Assembly (NCBI GenBank): GCA_014804425.1
Contig: JAAUZV010000012.1
Location: 153,125-217,124 of the forward strand
DNA from: Lachnospiraceae bacterium
Lineage (GTDB): Bacteria > Bacillota > Clostridia > Lachnospirales > Lachnospiraceae
Length of the DNA: 64,000 nt
Direction of reading: 5' to 3'
Shown here piece by piece: positions 19,422-28,789 of the stretch. Each line of letters begins with the position of its first letter. Within the stretch, counting starts at the first letter, position 1. The notes beneath the pieces were generated by a model. It was not told the origin of the DNA and did no database searches. It saw nothing but the letters and a program-made list of their open reading frames with translations. Both the position numbers and the translations under genes were made by a program.

Positions 19422-21029
19422 ATGATTTTTTGGTGCGATAAATGCCAAGAACCGATTTTTGATAAAGAACTTCATCAATGCTCATGTCAGGGTAGTATAA
19501 AAAAAATATCTGATGGCACTATTTGCAGTCCGGTATTTTTACAAGAACGAAAATTACTCAGTTGCATTTGTGGAGAAGATTTAAGTAACAAGAAAATCTG
19601 GTATTTTGGAGCAAGTAAGTATTATTATGATGGGCAATTAAAGAAAGTGCCGTATAGGGATTGGTATAAGGGCAAGAAACATCTGTTGTTTTCTGAGAAG
19701 CTTCGAGAAGATATAGTTGTGGAAAGAGACTATTCTGAGTATATGGGAGTAGTAGAAGCCAACTTATCATATATTAAAAACTTAGTGTATGAAGCCGAAA
19801 AATACATTACTGATACTATGGAAAAATATAGGACAGCAAATTATATTCCAACGGTATCATTTTCTGGAGGAAAAGATTCAACGGTAGTGAGTCGTCTAGT
19901 GCGAGATGCACTTCAAGATAATTCAGTTTTGCATTTTTTTGGAGATACCACATTGGAATTTAAGGAAACTTACGATTATGTGATGAATAAATTTCGTAAG
20001 GAGAATACCTTGGTTCCTATGTTGCCAACTGAAACGGAAAACGATTTTTTTAAGCTTTGTAAGGTTTTCGGACCGCCAAGCCAACACGAAAGATGGTGTT
20101 GTACTATCTTCAAGACAAGCAATTTGAATAAAGAACTTGATAATTTGCCCGGTAGTAGTTTGTCATTCTTAGGAATACGACATAGTGAGTCGCTTGCAAG
20201 AAAGTCATATGAACGGACACAGGAACATTCAAAAATATCTACACAGATAAATGCGATGCCAATTATAGAATGGACAGACTATGACGTTTGGCTGTACATT
20301 TTATACAAGAATATATTGGTAAATGATTGTTATCAGTACGGGTATAAAAGAGTCGGGTGTTGGTGTTGTCCAAACAATTCTGATTGGTCAATGATGTTGA
20401 CCGAAATCTATCATCCAGAAGATATGCAGCGTTGGAAAGATATGGTATATGATTTTGCTAGAAAAACCGGAAAAACTGATATGGATGATTACTATGAAGA
20501 AGGGAGATGGAGAACACGACGAGGAGCGAGCGGACTTCAGGTGAAAAATGTGTCCATTGTAGACACTGCTTGTAATCTATCAGATAGAGCTAGAAATATT
20601 ATTATAGAGAAAAAATTGAATAAAGATGTTATTGAACTTTTTAAGCCATTGGGCGATTTAAAAATAGTTGAAAAAGCTGATGCAACATACATCTCAGTAT
20701 TTGATGTGGATAAATCGGATGTATATAGGAAATGTTTTGAGCTTATTGTTTCATTTGGAACGAATGTGGTAAAAGTATTGCCGGAGGAACGAATAGATAT
20801 TACGAATTTGGTAAATAGAATAAAATGTCAACTTCGTAAGTATCAATTTTGCATTAGATGTTCTGCGTGCGATTCGGTTTGCCCACATGGTGCGATTGAT
20901 ACAATTCATGGAGTTTATCATATTGATGAAGATAAATGTATACATTGCAAGAGATGCGTTGCTAAGTTTTATAATGGTTGCATTATATGCGATAAAGTAG
21001 CGGGAAAGAAGGAGGCCAAAGATGATTAA
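19422..21029 (+). CDS. dndC-like: DndC-like PAPS-reductase family protein with zinc ribbon and ferredoxin domains
   Basis: A 535-residue protein built of three parts. Residues 1-60 form a Cys-rich ribbon (WCDKC, CSC, CICGE). The centre is an ATP-pyrophosphatase of the PAPS reductase/DndC type with PP-loop SFSGGKDST (about 146-154) and HERWCCTIFK (about 222-231), followed by GCWCCPNNSDW. The C-terminus holds a two-cluster 4Fe-4S ferredoxin pattern (CIRCSACDSVCPHG about 477-490 and CIHCKRC about 506). DndC/SspD enzymes adenylate the DNA phosphate so that sulfur can be inserted. The ferredoxin fusion suggests built-in electron or sulfur handling. It overlaps the next gene by 8 bases. Confidence 0.88.
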   Translation: MIFWCDKCQEPIFDKELHQCSCQGSIKKISDGTICSPVFLQERKLLSCICGEDLSNKKIWYFGASKYYYDGQLKKVPYRDWYKGKKHLLFSEKLREDIVVERDYSEYMGVVEANLSYIKNLVYEAEKYITDTMEKYRTANYIPTVSFSGGKDSTVVSRLVRDALQDNSVLHFFGDTTLEFKETYDYVMNKFRKENTLVPMLPTETENDFFKLCKVFGPPSQHERWCCTIFKTSNLNKELDNLPGSSLSFLGIRHSESLARKSYERTQEHSKISTQINAMPIIEWTDYDVWLYILYKNILVNDCYQYGYKRVGCWCCPNNSDWSMMLTEIYHPEDMQRWKDMVYDFARKTGKTDMDDYYEEGRWRTRRGASGLQVKNVSIVDTACNLSDRARNIIIEKKLNKDVIELFKPLGDLKIVEKADATYISVFDVDKSDVYRKCFELIVSFGTNVVKVLPEERIDITNLVNRIKCQLRKYQFCIRCSACDSVCPHGAIDTIHGVYHIDEDKCIHCKRCVAKFYNGCIICDKVAGKKEAKDD

Positions 21030-22680
21030 AGAGGAACGAAGAAAAGATTTACCGATAATAAGAGTTATGACGGGAATAAGAAACATGGGATATACCCTGG
21101 AAAGTGCTATCCTTGATATTGTAGATAATTCGATAGTTGCAGGTGCTAAGAAGGTTAATATTATTATTCAAGCCGAGGATAAAACACTAAAACAATCTAT
21201 AAGGAAAATCATTATTGATGATGATGGAAAAGGAATGAATGCAGACCAAATTTACAATGCACTAGAATTGGGGTCATCGGAAAGTTTGTATGAAAACAAT
21301 TCTTTGTCAAAATATGGATTTGGTTTGAAGAGCGCTGGATTTTCTCAAGCGAACACAATTATAGTAATTTCTAAAACTGAATCGTGTGAAAATTGGCATA
21401 AGTCAATGGTTAAGTGGGATTTGATAAAAACACATAATAGATATGTCGTGGATGAGGAATTAGAACTTGACTCTTACGATACAGCTCTTTTGGGAGACAA
21501 AAAATCAGGAACAATAGTAATATTGGATGAATTAACAAAAATCAGTAAAGTTAAGAAGGATGTAGCCATAAAGAAAATCAGTGAAAAATGTGCCATAACA
21601 TTTCATAGATTTATGGAAGATGATGGATTGGAGATAATAGTTAATGAAAAGAATATTGAGTCTTACGACCCATTGTTTTGTAATGAAATAACGGATAATA
21701 TGATTGATTACGATGGTAGAAAAGTTTGTAAATATTTTGATAATGATTATAGTTTGGTTCTTAATTCTAAAAATAAGAGTAAAGCAATTATTCGGGCAGT
21801 GCTACTGCCGAATCCACCATTGTTTGAAAAGGAAGGAATGCAAAAGAAAATAAATTCTAAATATCAAATTAAACAAAAAAATATTGGGTTTTATATATAT
21901 AGAAATAAGAGATTAATTGTAGAGGCGACGACATTATCGCTTTTTTCTAGAAGTGAACCAAGACTTCTGGCTTCAAGAATTAGAATTGATTTAGATTCAT
22001 TGTGTGATGATGAAATAAATCTTGATGTTAAGAAAACATCACTTGTTTTTCCAGAACGGTTTATGGAACAATTAAGAGATTTATTGAATCCATATTTAAA
22101 ACGCTCTAAAGACTTGTGGGATGAGATGAAGGTCAGAAAAGTCAAAAATGACCAGGAAATTGCAACAGATTCAGATTCGTTACATAAAAGAAGCAACGAG
22201 ATGTTAAAGAGCATATCGCCAATTGTTGTTGATCCTCAAACTGGGGATATTGAACCAATGCAGGATTATATGGAGGAACATATAGATAATTTAAAAGAAA
22301 AGTATAACATTGATGATAGCATAATTGATGAAATACGTAAAAAGAATAGTCAACGAGTCATCACTGTTAGTGAGTTGCCAAAGGGAATGCTGTGGGCTCC
22401 AAATATCGGAGGAGAAAATAGTAGCCAAGTAGTAGTTCACTTGTCTAGACAGCATCCGTTTTACGAGAAGGTGTATAAAAAATTAGAAGATGGCTGTGAT
22501 GCAGTTGTAATATTGGATGCACTATTTTTAAATATGGCAATGGCTGAAATGGGTATAAACTGTGGCGATAGTAAATATGAAAAGATATTTGCTAAACTTA
22601 GACAGTCAGTTTCTCATCAGCTAGAAAATTTTATAGATTTAGAGATGGATGATGAGGATTACGATGATGAAAGCCTATAG
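21022..22680 (+). CDS. GHKL (HSP90-like) ATPase, restriction-arm candidate
   Basis: A 552-residue protein with a HATPase_c_3-type GHKL domain: N-box LDIVDNSIVAGA (about 29-41), G1 box DDDGKGM (about 66-72) and G2 YGFGLKSAG (about 98-106), as in MutL, Hsp90 and MORC proteins. Residues after about 330 are not recognised. GHKL ATPases of this type recur in defence systems as ATP-gated clamps. The start overlaps the DndC-like gene by 8 bases, and the end overlaps the GIY-YIG gene by 17 bases, showing tight coupling. No kinase dimerisation domain (HisKA) is present, so it is not a sensor kinase. Confidence 0.82.
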   Translation: MIKEERRKDLPIIRVMTGIRNMGYTLESAILDIVDNSIVAGAKKVNIIIQAEDKTLKQSIRKIIIDDDGKGMNADQIYNALELGSSESLYENNSLSKYGFGLKSAGFSQANTIIVISKTESCENWHKSMVKWDLIKTHNRYVVDEELELDSYDTALLGDKKSGTIVILDELTKISKVKKDVAIKKISEKCAITFHRFMEDDGLEIIVNEKNIESYDPLFCNEITDNMIDYDGRKVCKYFDNDYSLVLNSKNKSKAIIRAVLLPNPPLFEKEGMQKKINSKYQIKQKNIGFYIYRNKRLIVEATTLSLFSRSEPRLLASRIRIDLDSLCDDEINLDVKKTSLVFPERFMEQLRDLLNPYLKRSKDLWDEMKVRKVKNDQEIATDSDSLHKRSNEMLKSISPIVVDPQTGDIEPMQDYMEEHIDNLKEKYNIDDSIIDEIRKKNSQRVITVSELPKGMLWAPNIGGENSSQVVVHLSRQHPFYEKVYKKLEDGCDAVVILDALFLNMAMAEMGINCGDSKYEKIFAKLRQSVSHQLENFIDLEMDDEDYDDESL

Positions 22681-23155
22681 TATTGTAGTGTCTCAACCTG
22701 GGGTGTCTGAATGCTATCCATATGTTTACATTTTATATACAGTTTATCCAGAGGCTTTTGTATATGTTGGTGAAACAGAAGCTTTAAATGGTGCAATAGG
22801 AAGATTAGCAGGGCATATAAAACTGAATAATCCCGGAACGTTTATCAGGAAGTTTACAGAAAACTCCAATTATGACTTGTCTTGTTTAAAAGATATTTAT
22901 ATGATAGCATTTGATGTTTCCGAATATGAAATATTTACAGGAGCAATAAATAAAACGAAGAGAAGAGCACTCGAATATTTACTTCATTTTAAAATCTTAG
23001 GTTTTTCATGTGATAATAGTGTAAAGATACCTTATACTGTTGTTTCACATGTACAGACACAAGAACGGTTTATTTCAGATAAAAAAATTAATGCCGTTTG
23101 TAATGAGATTTTTAAAGAGGCAATGCAACTTTTACCATATATTGAGGAGCCCTAA
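22664..23155 (+). CDS. Small GIY-YIG-like protein in defence operon
   Basis: A 163-residue protein. The N-terminal pattern PYVYILYTV...FVYVGET, the Arg in GRLAGH and a downstream Glu in RRALEYLLHF fit the GIY-YIG/URI nuclease fold (Tyr-Tyr, Arg, Glu). This points to a DNA-cutting or nicking role, perhaps in restriction of unmodified DNA. The assignment is by eye and moderately secure. The start at 22664 is favoured because GAGG lies 6 bases upstream; the upstream in-frame ATG has no such site. Its stop codon overlaps the ATG of the desulfurase gene (TAATG). Confidence 0.6.
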   Translation: MMKAYSIVVSQPGVSECYPYVYILYTVYPEAFVYVGETEALNGAIGRLAGHIKLNNPGTFIRKFTENSNYDLSCLKDIYMIAFDVSEYEIFTGAINKTKRRALEYLLHFKILGFSCDNSVKIPYTVVSHVQTQERFISDKKINAVCNEIFKEAMQLLPYIEEP

Positions 23156-24276
23156 TGATATATTTTGATAATGCAGCTACAACAAAATATAAGCCGGAAA
23201 CAGTGATTAAGGCGTTTGTTGATTATACAAGAAATGTGGGAGTAAGTCCAGGGCGGGGGAGTTATTCTCTGGGAATAGATGCTTCGAGAAAGCTGTATCA
23301 AGTGAGAAAAGCCATTGGCAAGTATTTTGGGCTGGGTGATCTGACGAACGTGGTGTTCACTAAAAATTCTACAGAGGCAATTAATTTGTTCTTTTGCGGA
23401 TACTTGAGTAAAGATGATCATGTGTTAATAACTTGTTATGAACATAATGCTGTATTGAGACCATTGCAATTAATGAAAGATAGGGGAATGATTGACTATT
23501 CAATTATATCTAGAGAAGATTTGTTGCTTCCGGCGAAACAAATTTTGGACAAGTATTGCAAAACGAATACAAAGGTGTTAGCAGTGACACTAGCTAGTAA
23601 TTTAACGGGAAGAATTGTCTTTAGTAGAGATTTATTTGCTGAGGCCCAAAAACGTGGTATCACAACATTTTTGGATTCATCACAAGGCGCTGGGAAAGTA
23701 CCGATTTCGATGACATCTGATAAAATAGATTATCTGGCGTTTACTGGACATAAGGATTTGATGGGTTTGCCTGGAACAGGTGGGTTGTGTTGCAAAGAAA
23801 AGGATATGCTTAACCCATTGATACAAGGTGGTACTGGCATATTTGGAAATGAATATATAAATCCTAAAGTTTTTCCGGAGGGATTGGAGGCAGGAACCTT
23901 AAACATGCCTGCAATTTGGGCACTATGCAGCGCAATACATTATGTTCAGGATAATTTTAAGGAACATCAACTTAAAGAAAAATATCTTATGGATATGCTC
24001 ATTCAAAGACTGAACGAAAATAATAATATAGTTATTTACGATGAAGAATTTGAAAGAGTGTCAACTATAGGAATTAATATTGTGGGGCATACATCTGATG
24101 AGGTAGTAAAGTATTTAGATGACAACGGTGTATGTGTGAGAGGAGGAATTCATTGTGCGATATTAGCACATGAGGCATTGAATACTGTTTCGACAGGAGT
24201 TGTGAGGATTAGTTTTTGTCCATCAAATACAGAAGAAGAAATTGAAAAGTTTATAGAATTGATTAAGAAAATGTAG
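23155..24276 (+). CDS. Cysteine desulfurase (class V aminotransferase), DndA-like
   Basis: A 373-residue PLP enzyme of the NifS/IscS/SufS group. IYFDNAATTKYKP opens the protein; the PLP lysine is in FTGHKDLMGLPGTGG (Lys about 200), and the substrate cysteine lies in GVCVRGGIHCAILAH (Cys about 334), so it looks active. It would remove sulfur from cysteine to give a persulfide, the sulfur source for DNA phosphorothioation (DndA/IscS role). Coupled by TAATG to the GIY-YIG gene; the DUF3343 gene follows at once. The C-terminal RGGIHC and TVSTGVVRISF resemble the SufS-like group II type that receives partner proteins. Confidence 0.93.
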   Translation: MIYFDNAATTKYKPETVIKAFVDYTRNVGVSPGRGSYSLGIDASRKLYQVRKAIGKYFGLGDLTNVVFTKNSTEAINLFFCGYLSKDDHVLITCYEHNAVLRPLQLMKDRGMIDYSIISREDLLLPAKQILDKYCKTNTKVLAVTLASNLTGRIVFSRDLFAEAQKRGITTFLDSSQGAGKVPISMTSDKIDYLAFTGHKDLMGLPGTGGLCCKEKDMLNPLIQGGTGIFGNEYINPKVFPEGLEAGTLNMPAIWALCSAIHYVQDNFKEHQLKEKYLMDMLIQRLNENNNIVIYDEEFERVSTIGINIVGHTSDEVVKYLDDNGVCVRGGIHCAILAHEALNTVSTGVVRISFCPSNTEEEIEKFIELIKKM

Positions 24277-24283
24277 GTGAGTG

Positions 24284-24484
24284 ATGATGAATATAGCTTT
24301 TTTCAGTACAAATGATGTGTTTGTTGGGGAGGACAAGCTCAAAGATAGACAAATTGACTGCAGAATTGTTCCGACACCGGTAACGGATAAAGCATATTGT
24401 GGCGTTTGCATAGAAACTGATAATGAAGATGCGATAGAAGCATTGGAGGGCATGGAATTTAATGTGATCCGGAAGGGAGCATAA
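24284..24484 (+). CDS. DUF3343 family small protein, possible sulfur carrier
   Basis: A 66-residue protein with AFFSTNDVFVGEDKLKDRQIDCRIVPTP...YCGVCIE. The fold and the CGVC motif match DUF3343, a short family often found beside cysteine desulfurases and seleno-protein genes and suspected to carry persulfide or selenium; this is family lore, not proven. It stands directly after the desulfurase and just before the PLD-helicase (1-base gap). The likely start is ATG 24284 (GGTGAG upstream); a GTG is possible 3 bases earlier. Here it may relay sulfur to the DndC-like enzyme. Confidence 0.8.
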   Translation: MMNIAFFSTNDVFVGEDKLKDRQIDCRIVPTPVTDKAYCGVCIETDNEDAIEALEGMEFNVIRKGA

Positions 24485-24485
24485 A

Positions 24486-26651
24486 ATGTCATTTAAAGAT
24501 TTAAAACTGCTGAAACACTACAAAACATATAAGAACAATATTGTAAAGGAATTCTACAATCCTGTTTTAAAGAATGCTGTTTTGTATCAGCGGGCAGTAG
24601 GATTTTTCTCATCTACTGCATTGATAGAACTGACAAAAGGTATCTCAGGACTTGTAAAAAACAAGGGGAAGATACAATTTATTGTATCTCCATATCTTTC
24701 ATTGGAGGATGTTGAAGCAATTGAAAAAGGCTATGAGAAACGAAAAATAATTGAGGGAGCATTATTAAGAGAATTTAAGGAACCGGAGAATTATTTTCAA
24801 GAAGAGAGATTAAATTTACTTGCTCATTTAATAGAAGAAGGTACATTAGAATTAAAAGTGGCATTTACACCGCCAAACAAAAATACCGGTATGTACCATG
24901 AAAAGGTTGGAATTGTTGAGGATGAAAATGGTAATAAAATAGTTTTTACTGGTTCTCTGAATGAAACGATTAATGCTTTTTACAACAATTATGAGTCGAT
25001 AGTTGTTTTTACTTCATGGGAAGAGTCGAAAGAATATGCTGATGAAATGCAAAGAGATTTTGATTTGTTATGGAGCGGACGAGACAATGACTTAGAGGTT
25101 ATTGATTTTCCGGAAGTTATAAAAGATAAGATTAAAATCAGGAAGAAGCCAGAGGTTCATTACGACATAGATGAAGAAGAGAAACTTGAAGAAATTGAGG
25201 GGGACGAGAGAGGAAATCCACGAATGCCACAGGGTTTGGTGTTAAGGGATTACCAAATAGAGGCGATAGATAATTGGAAAAATAATGATTATCACGGAAT
25301 CTTTGATATGGCAACTGGAACAGGAAAGACTTATACAGGTTTAGGTGCAGTCACTAAGCTGTTTAATGATAAAGAAAAATTAGCAATTATAATTGTGTGT
25401 CCATATCAACATTTGGTTGAGCAATGGGTTGAAGATATTGAGCTATTCAATATGGAGCCTATTATAGGATATTCAGATTCCGGGCAAAAAAATTGGAAAA
25501 AAAGGCTTGAAGATGATGTGTTTGACTTCAATCTTGGAATAATAAAGTCATTTTGTTTTGTGACGACTAATGCGACATATTCTTCTAAATTCGTGACAGA
25601 AACAATGAAAAGCCTAGGGAAGGACACATTGCTTCTTGTAGATGAAGCACATAATTTTGGGTCAAGCAATTTACGGAAACGATTATATTCGCAGATAGAG
25701 TATAGACTCGCATTATCTGCTACATTGGAGCGTCATGGAGATGTAGAAGGAACAGAAGCATTAAATAAATATTTTGGTAAGAAGTGTATTGAATATGATT
25801 TAAAAAAAGCCATTGACGAAGGAAAATTAACACCGTACTACTATTATCCCGTGCTTACTTATTTAGATGAAGAAGAACTGGAAGAATATAAAGATTTATC
25901 TTATAGAGTGTCAAAAGAGTGTCACAAGGATAAGTATGGAAAACTACAGGTTACGGAAAAAGGGAAAATGTTATTAATGCAACGAGCCAAAATAGTTGCA
26001 GGGGCAAAAAGTAAGCTTGATGTGTTAAGAGAAAAAATGAAAGACTACAAAGACAATTCACATATATTAATATACTGCGGAGCAACTAGCATTCAAACTT
26101 TCAAATATGATGAATCTGAGCATGATGAAGACGGAGAAAGACAGATAGTAGCTGTATCCAAAATTTTAGGCAATGAGCTAGGAATGAAAGTGACACATTT
26201 TACATCAAATGAGTCAGCACAGGAAAGAGAGATTATTAAAAGGCGTTTTGCAACAACCGAACCATATCAAGCAATAGTTGCAATTAAATGTTTGGATGAG
26301 GGTGTCAATATACCAAGTATCAGAATAGCATTTATTTTGGCAAGTACTACGAATCCTAAAGAATATATACAAAGAAGAGGCAGGGTTTTGCGACTTTCAA
26401 AAGACAAACCATATGCAGTGATATATGATTTCGTAACTCTTGCTACAACGTTAGATGAAGTGAATGTATATGGAGTGGACTTTAATTGTGAGCGTACATT
26501 AGCCAAGAGAGAATTGACTAGAATAAAAGAATTTGGAGAAATCGCTATGAACTCAAGGGATACGGATGAGTTAATTAACGAAATTGCTAGTGCTTATCAA
26601 ATTTCAGATGAAGAAATGGGGGATGTAGAAGATGGATCAGAATTTAGATGA
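24486..26651 (+). CDS. PLD-nuclease / SF2 helicase fusion
   Basis: A 721-residue protein. The N-terminal ~210 residues are a phospholipase D-like nuclease with a single HxK: YHEKVG at about 138, plus GSLNET. The rest is an SF2 DEAD/DEAH helicase: Walker A ATGTGKT (about 276), DEAH at 386, SAT at 410 and motif VI QRRGRVLR at about 628. Fusions of this type in defence operons cut or remodel DNA while translocating; PbeD of archaeal phosphorothioation systems is of similar type as I recall. It follows DUF3343 with a one-base gap, and its end overlaps the 49-residue gene by 20 bases. Confidence 0.88.
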   Translation: MSFKDLKLLKHYKTYKNNIVKEFYNPVLKNAVLYQRAVGFFSSTALIELTKGISGLVKNKGKIQFIVSPYLSLEDVEAIEKGYEKRKIIEGALLREFKEPENYFQEERLNLLAHLIEEGTLELKVAFTPPNKNTGMYHEKVGIVEDENGNKIVFTGSLNETINAFYNNYESIVVFTSWEESKEYADEMQRDFDLLWSGRDNDLEVIDFPEVIKDKIKIRKKPEVHYDIDEEEKLEEIEGDERGNPRMPQGLVLRDYQIEAIDNWKNNDYHGIFDMATGTGKTYTGLGAVTKLFNDKEKLAIIIVCPYQHLVEQWVEDIELFNMEPIIGYSDSGQKNWKKRLEDDVFDFNLGIIKSFCFVTTNATYSSKFVTETMKSLGKDTLLLVDEAHNFGSSNLRKRLYSQIEYRLALSATLERHGDVEGTEALNKYFGKKCIEYDLKKAIDEGKLTPYYYYPVLTYLDEEELEEYKDLSYRVSKECHKDKYGKLQVTEKGKMLLMQRAKIVAGAKSKLDVLREKMKDYKDNSHILIYCGATSIQTFKYDESEHDEDGERQIVAVSKILGNELGMKVTHFTSNESAQEREIIKRRFATTEPYQAIVAIKCLDEGVNIPSIRIAFILASTTNPKEYIQRRGRVLRLSKDKPYAVIYDFVTLATTLDEVNVYGVDFNCERTLAKRELTRIKEFGEIAMNSRDTDELINEIASAYQISDEEMGDVEDGSEFR

Positions 26652-26781
26652 AAAGAAATTGGACAATATCAAATACCAGATACTTGATATGGAAACTGAA
26701 AACATTGTCAAGAAAGAATCGAATCTTGCTATGGTTGATAAGATTAAAAAGATGATAATTCGGGAGGTAGAGAAGAGATGA
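26632..26781 (+). CDS. 49-residue DNA-modification-associated small protein
   Basis: ATG at 26632 opens a 49-codon frame (MDQNLDEKKLDN...MIIREVEKR) that overlaps the end of the PLD-helicase by 20 bases and joins the ATG of the DndD-like gene through an ATGA junction. It is highly charged (Lys/Glu) and predicted all-helical. Tight coupling on both sides makes it a probable real gene. It resembles the DNA modification system-associated small protein seen beside DndD-type genes in other bacteria (from memory). It could take the place of DndE, but it is far shorter and has no recognisable DndE motif. Confidence 0.7.
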   Translation: MDQNLDEKKLDNIKYQILDMETENIVKKESNLAMVDKIKKMIIREVEKR

Positions 26782-28775
26782 TTATCAATAAGCTTGAGAT
26801 GTTTAATTTCAGACAGTACATAGGGCTGCAATCAGTTGATTTTTCTACTGATAAAGATAAAAATGTTACGGTGCTTATCGGAGTAAATACGTCTGGAAAA
26901 ACTACTATCGTTAGAGCGTTTGAATGGTGTCTTTATGGAAAAAATGGTTTTGAAGATACAGTTCTTTTAAATAGCGAAGTACGTGCAAATATGAAAGAAT
27001 CTGATGTTCAGGAAACTTGGGTATCTGTAACATTTAGTCATGATGACATTGTGTATACGATTAAGCGTTCTCATAAATATGTATGCGTTGAAAGATATAC
27101 AGAGAATAATAGGCATATAGTAAATTTGGGAAAAAAACCAGACGAAGATGTTACGCTCGAGTATTTGATGAAGGATGGACAGACAAAGACGCCTATAGAC
27201 AAATCAAATATTGATGAGTCAATGAATAGAATTTTACCAAAGGATTTATCGGATTACTTCTTTTTCGGTGGTGAGCGAATATTTGGAATTGCTAATAGAA
27301 CGGACTTATCAAAAGCTGTTAGAGGATTAATGAGATTAGATGTGTTGGAAAACGCATATACACATTTAAAATCTGTTGTAAAGGGATTTGAAGATGAAAT
27401 AGATACTTCTGGTGATGATAATGCTCAAAGAGCGAAGGATAGTCTTGCTACATATACCAACAGAAAGGAAGCCTTGAAGGAAGAATTACAGAATTATGAG
27501 CAGCAGGTATCTTATTGGCTTAATAAGGAAAAGGAATATGATGTAAAGTTGGCCAAAAGTAATATTGATCAGGTTAAGAAATTGTCAGAAAAAAGAAGAA
27601 ATGCTCAAAGTGCTCTTGAGGGAGAAATACAGAAATTAGATAGAGTTAAGGGCGAATTGGTTCGGTCATTTAATAATCGTACTTTTGCATATTTTGGACT
27701 GCCATCTATTAAGGAAACACTTGAATTTTTGGATAAACAAAATCAGAAAACTGGTGGAGTTAGAGAAAGTATTCCAGCGATGGAGCAGGATGCGGTAGAC
27801 TTCCTCGTGAAGAGGAGAATTTGTATATGTGGGACTCGATTAGACCCTGGAACAATACCATATGCGAAAGTGATGGAAGAAAGACGTGTACTACCACCAG
27901 AACATGTAGGGGATGCTGTAAGACAATACAAGGATAAGTCGGAGGGATATTTAGCGGGGACGGAGGATTTTAAGGATAATATTGAAAGAAAATTTATAGA
28001 GTATCGTGAAACCAAAAGACAAATAGCTAAATTGCAAAATGAATTAGAGTCATTGGCGGGAGAAGTAATTGACGATATAGAGGCGAGAAAAATTGAGAAT
28101 AGTCGTAAGGAAGCACATACAAAGTATTCGGAGGCAAAAAGCGATTACGATTCTTGTAATAGGAAATTGGGAGAATGCAATTCAAACATTGATAATTGCG
28201 AGAAGGCTATTGATAAGTTTGCAAAAAGCAGTACTAAAAATCAAAGGACTGCAAGACTCATTGCATATGCCCAGCATGTTTACGGATGGCTTCTTGAGAC
28301 TTATAAGGGAAAAGAAGATGTTGTGCGCGATGAGCTACAAAAGCGTGTAAATGACAATTTTTCTAAGATGTATCACGGTGAAAGAGCCATTGAGATAGAT
28401 GAGAAATATCGTGTGAAGTATTCTGATATAACAACCGAAGAGTCAGATGGTCTGAAAGCGGTTAAAAGCTTTGCTTTTATAGCAAGCTTAGTGTCAATGG
28501 CTAAGGATAAAATCTTGGATGATGAAGATATGAAATTGGGACAGGTGTACCCACTTGTTATGGACGCACCATTTTCGAATGTCGATGAAATTCATATTGA
28601 TAATATATGTAAAATCCTTCCGAATACTGCTAATCAAGTAATAATGGCAGTAATGCAGAAAGATTGGGAGTATGCGTCTGGAAATCTTGAAAGTTATGTA
28701 GGTAAAAGCTATAAAATTGAAAAGGACAAAGATGAATTTGGCAAAGAAATTGATACAGCTACACATATCATCTAG
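26778..28775 (+). CDS. dndD-like: DndD-like SMC/Rad50-type ATPase
   Basis: A 665-residue ABC-type ATPase: Walker A GVNTSGKTT (about 35-43), a dimer/signature segment with YFFFGGERIFG (about 160), a long central coiled coil (about 200-500) split by a Cys-bearing hinge (RICICGTRLDPG about 349), and a C-terminal Walker B region VMDAPFSNVDEIH (about 594). This order and size match DndD, the ATPase that works with DndC in DNA phosphorothioation. The ATGA overlap with the small gene upstream indicates coupled translation; the next gene is 14 bases away. Confidence 0.88.
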   Translation: MIINKLEMFNFRQYIGLQSVDFSTDKDKNVTVLIGVNTSGKTTIVRAFEWCLYGKNGFEDTVLLNSEVRANMKESDVQETWVSVTFSHDDIVYTIKRSHKYVCVERYTENNRHIVNLGKKPDEDVTLEYLMKDGQTKTPIDKSNIDESMNRILPKDLSDYFFFGGERIFGIANRTDLSKAVRGLMRLDVLENAYTHLKSVVKGFEDEIDTSGDDNAQRAKDSLATYTNRKEALKEELQNYEQQVSYWLNKEKEYDVKLAKSNIDQVKKLSEKRRNAQSALEGEIQKLDRVKGELVRSFNNRTFAYFGLPSIKETLEFLDKQNQKTGGVRESIPAMEQDAVDFLVKRRICICGTRLDPGTIPYAKVMEERRVLPPEHVGDAVRQYKDKSEGYLAGTEDFKDNIERKFIEYRETKRQIAKLQNELESLAGEVIDDIEARKIENSRKEAHTKYSEAKSDYDSCNRKLGECNSNIDNCEKAIDKFAKSSTKNQRTARLIAYAQHVYGWLLETYKGKEDVVRDELQKRVNDNFSKMYHGERAIEIDEKYRVKYSDITTEESDGLKAVKSFAFIASLVSMAKDKILDDEDMKLGQVYPLVMDAPFSNVDEIHIDNICKILPNTANQVIMAVMQKDWEYASGNLESYVGKSYKIEKDKDEFGKEIDTATHII

Positions 28776-28789
28776 ATGGAGGTAATGCT

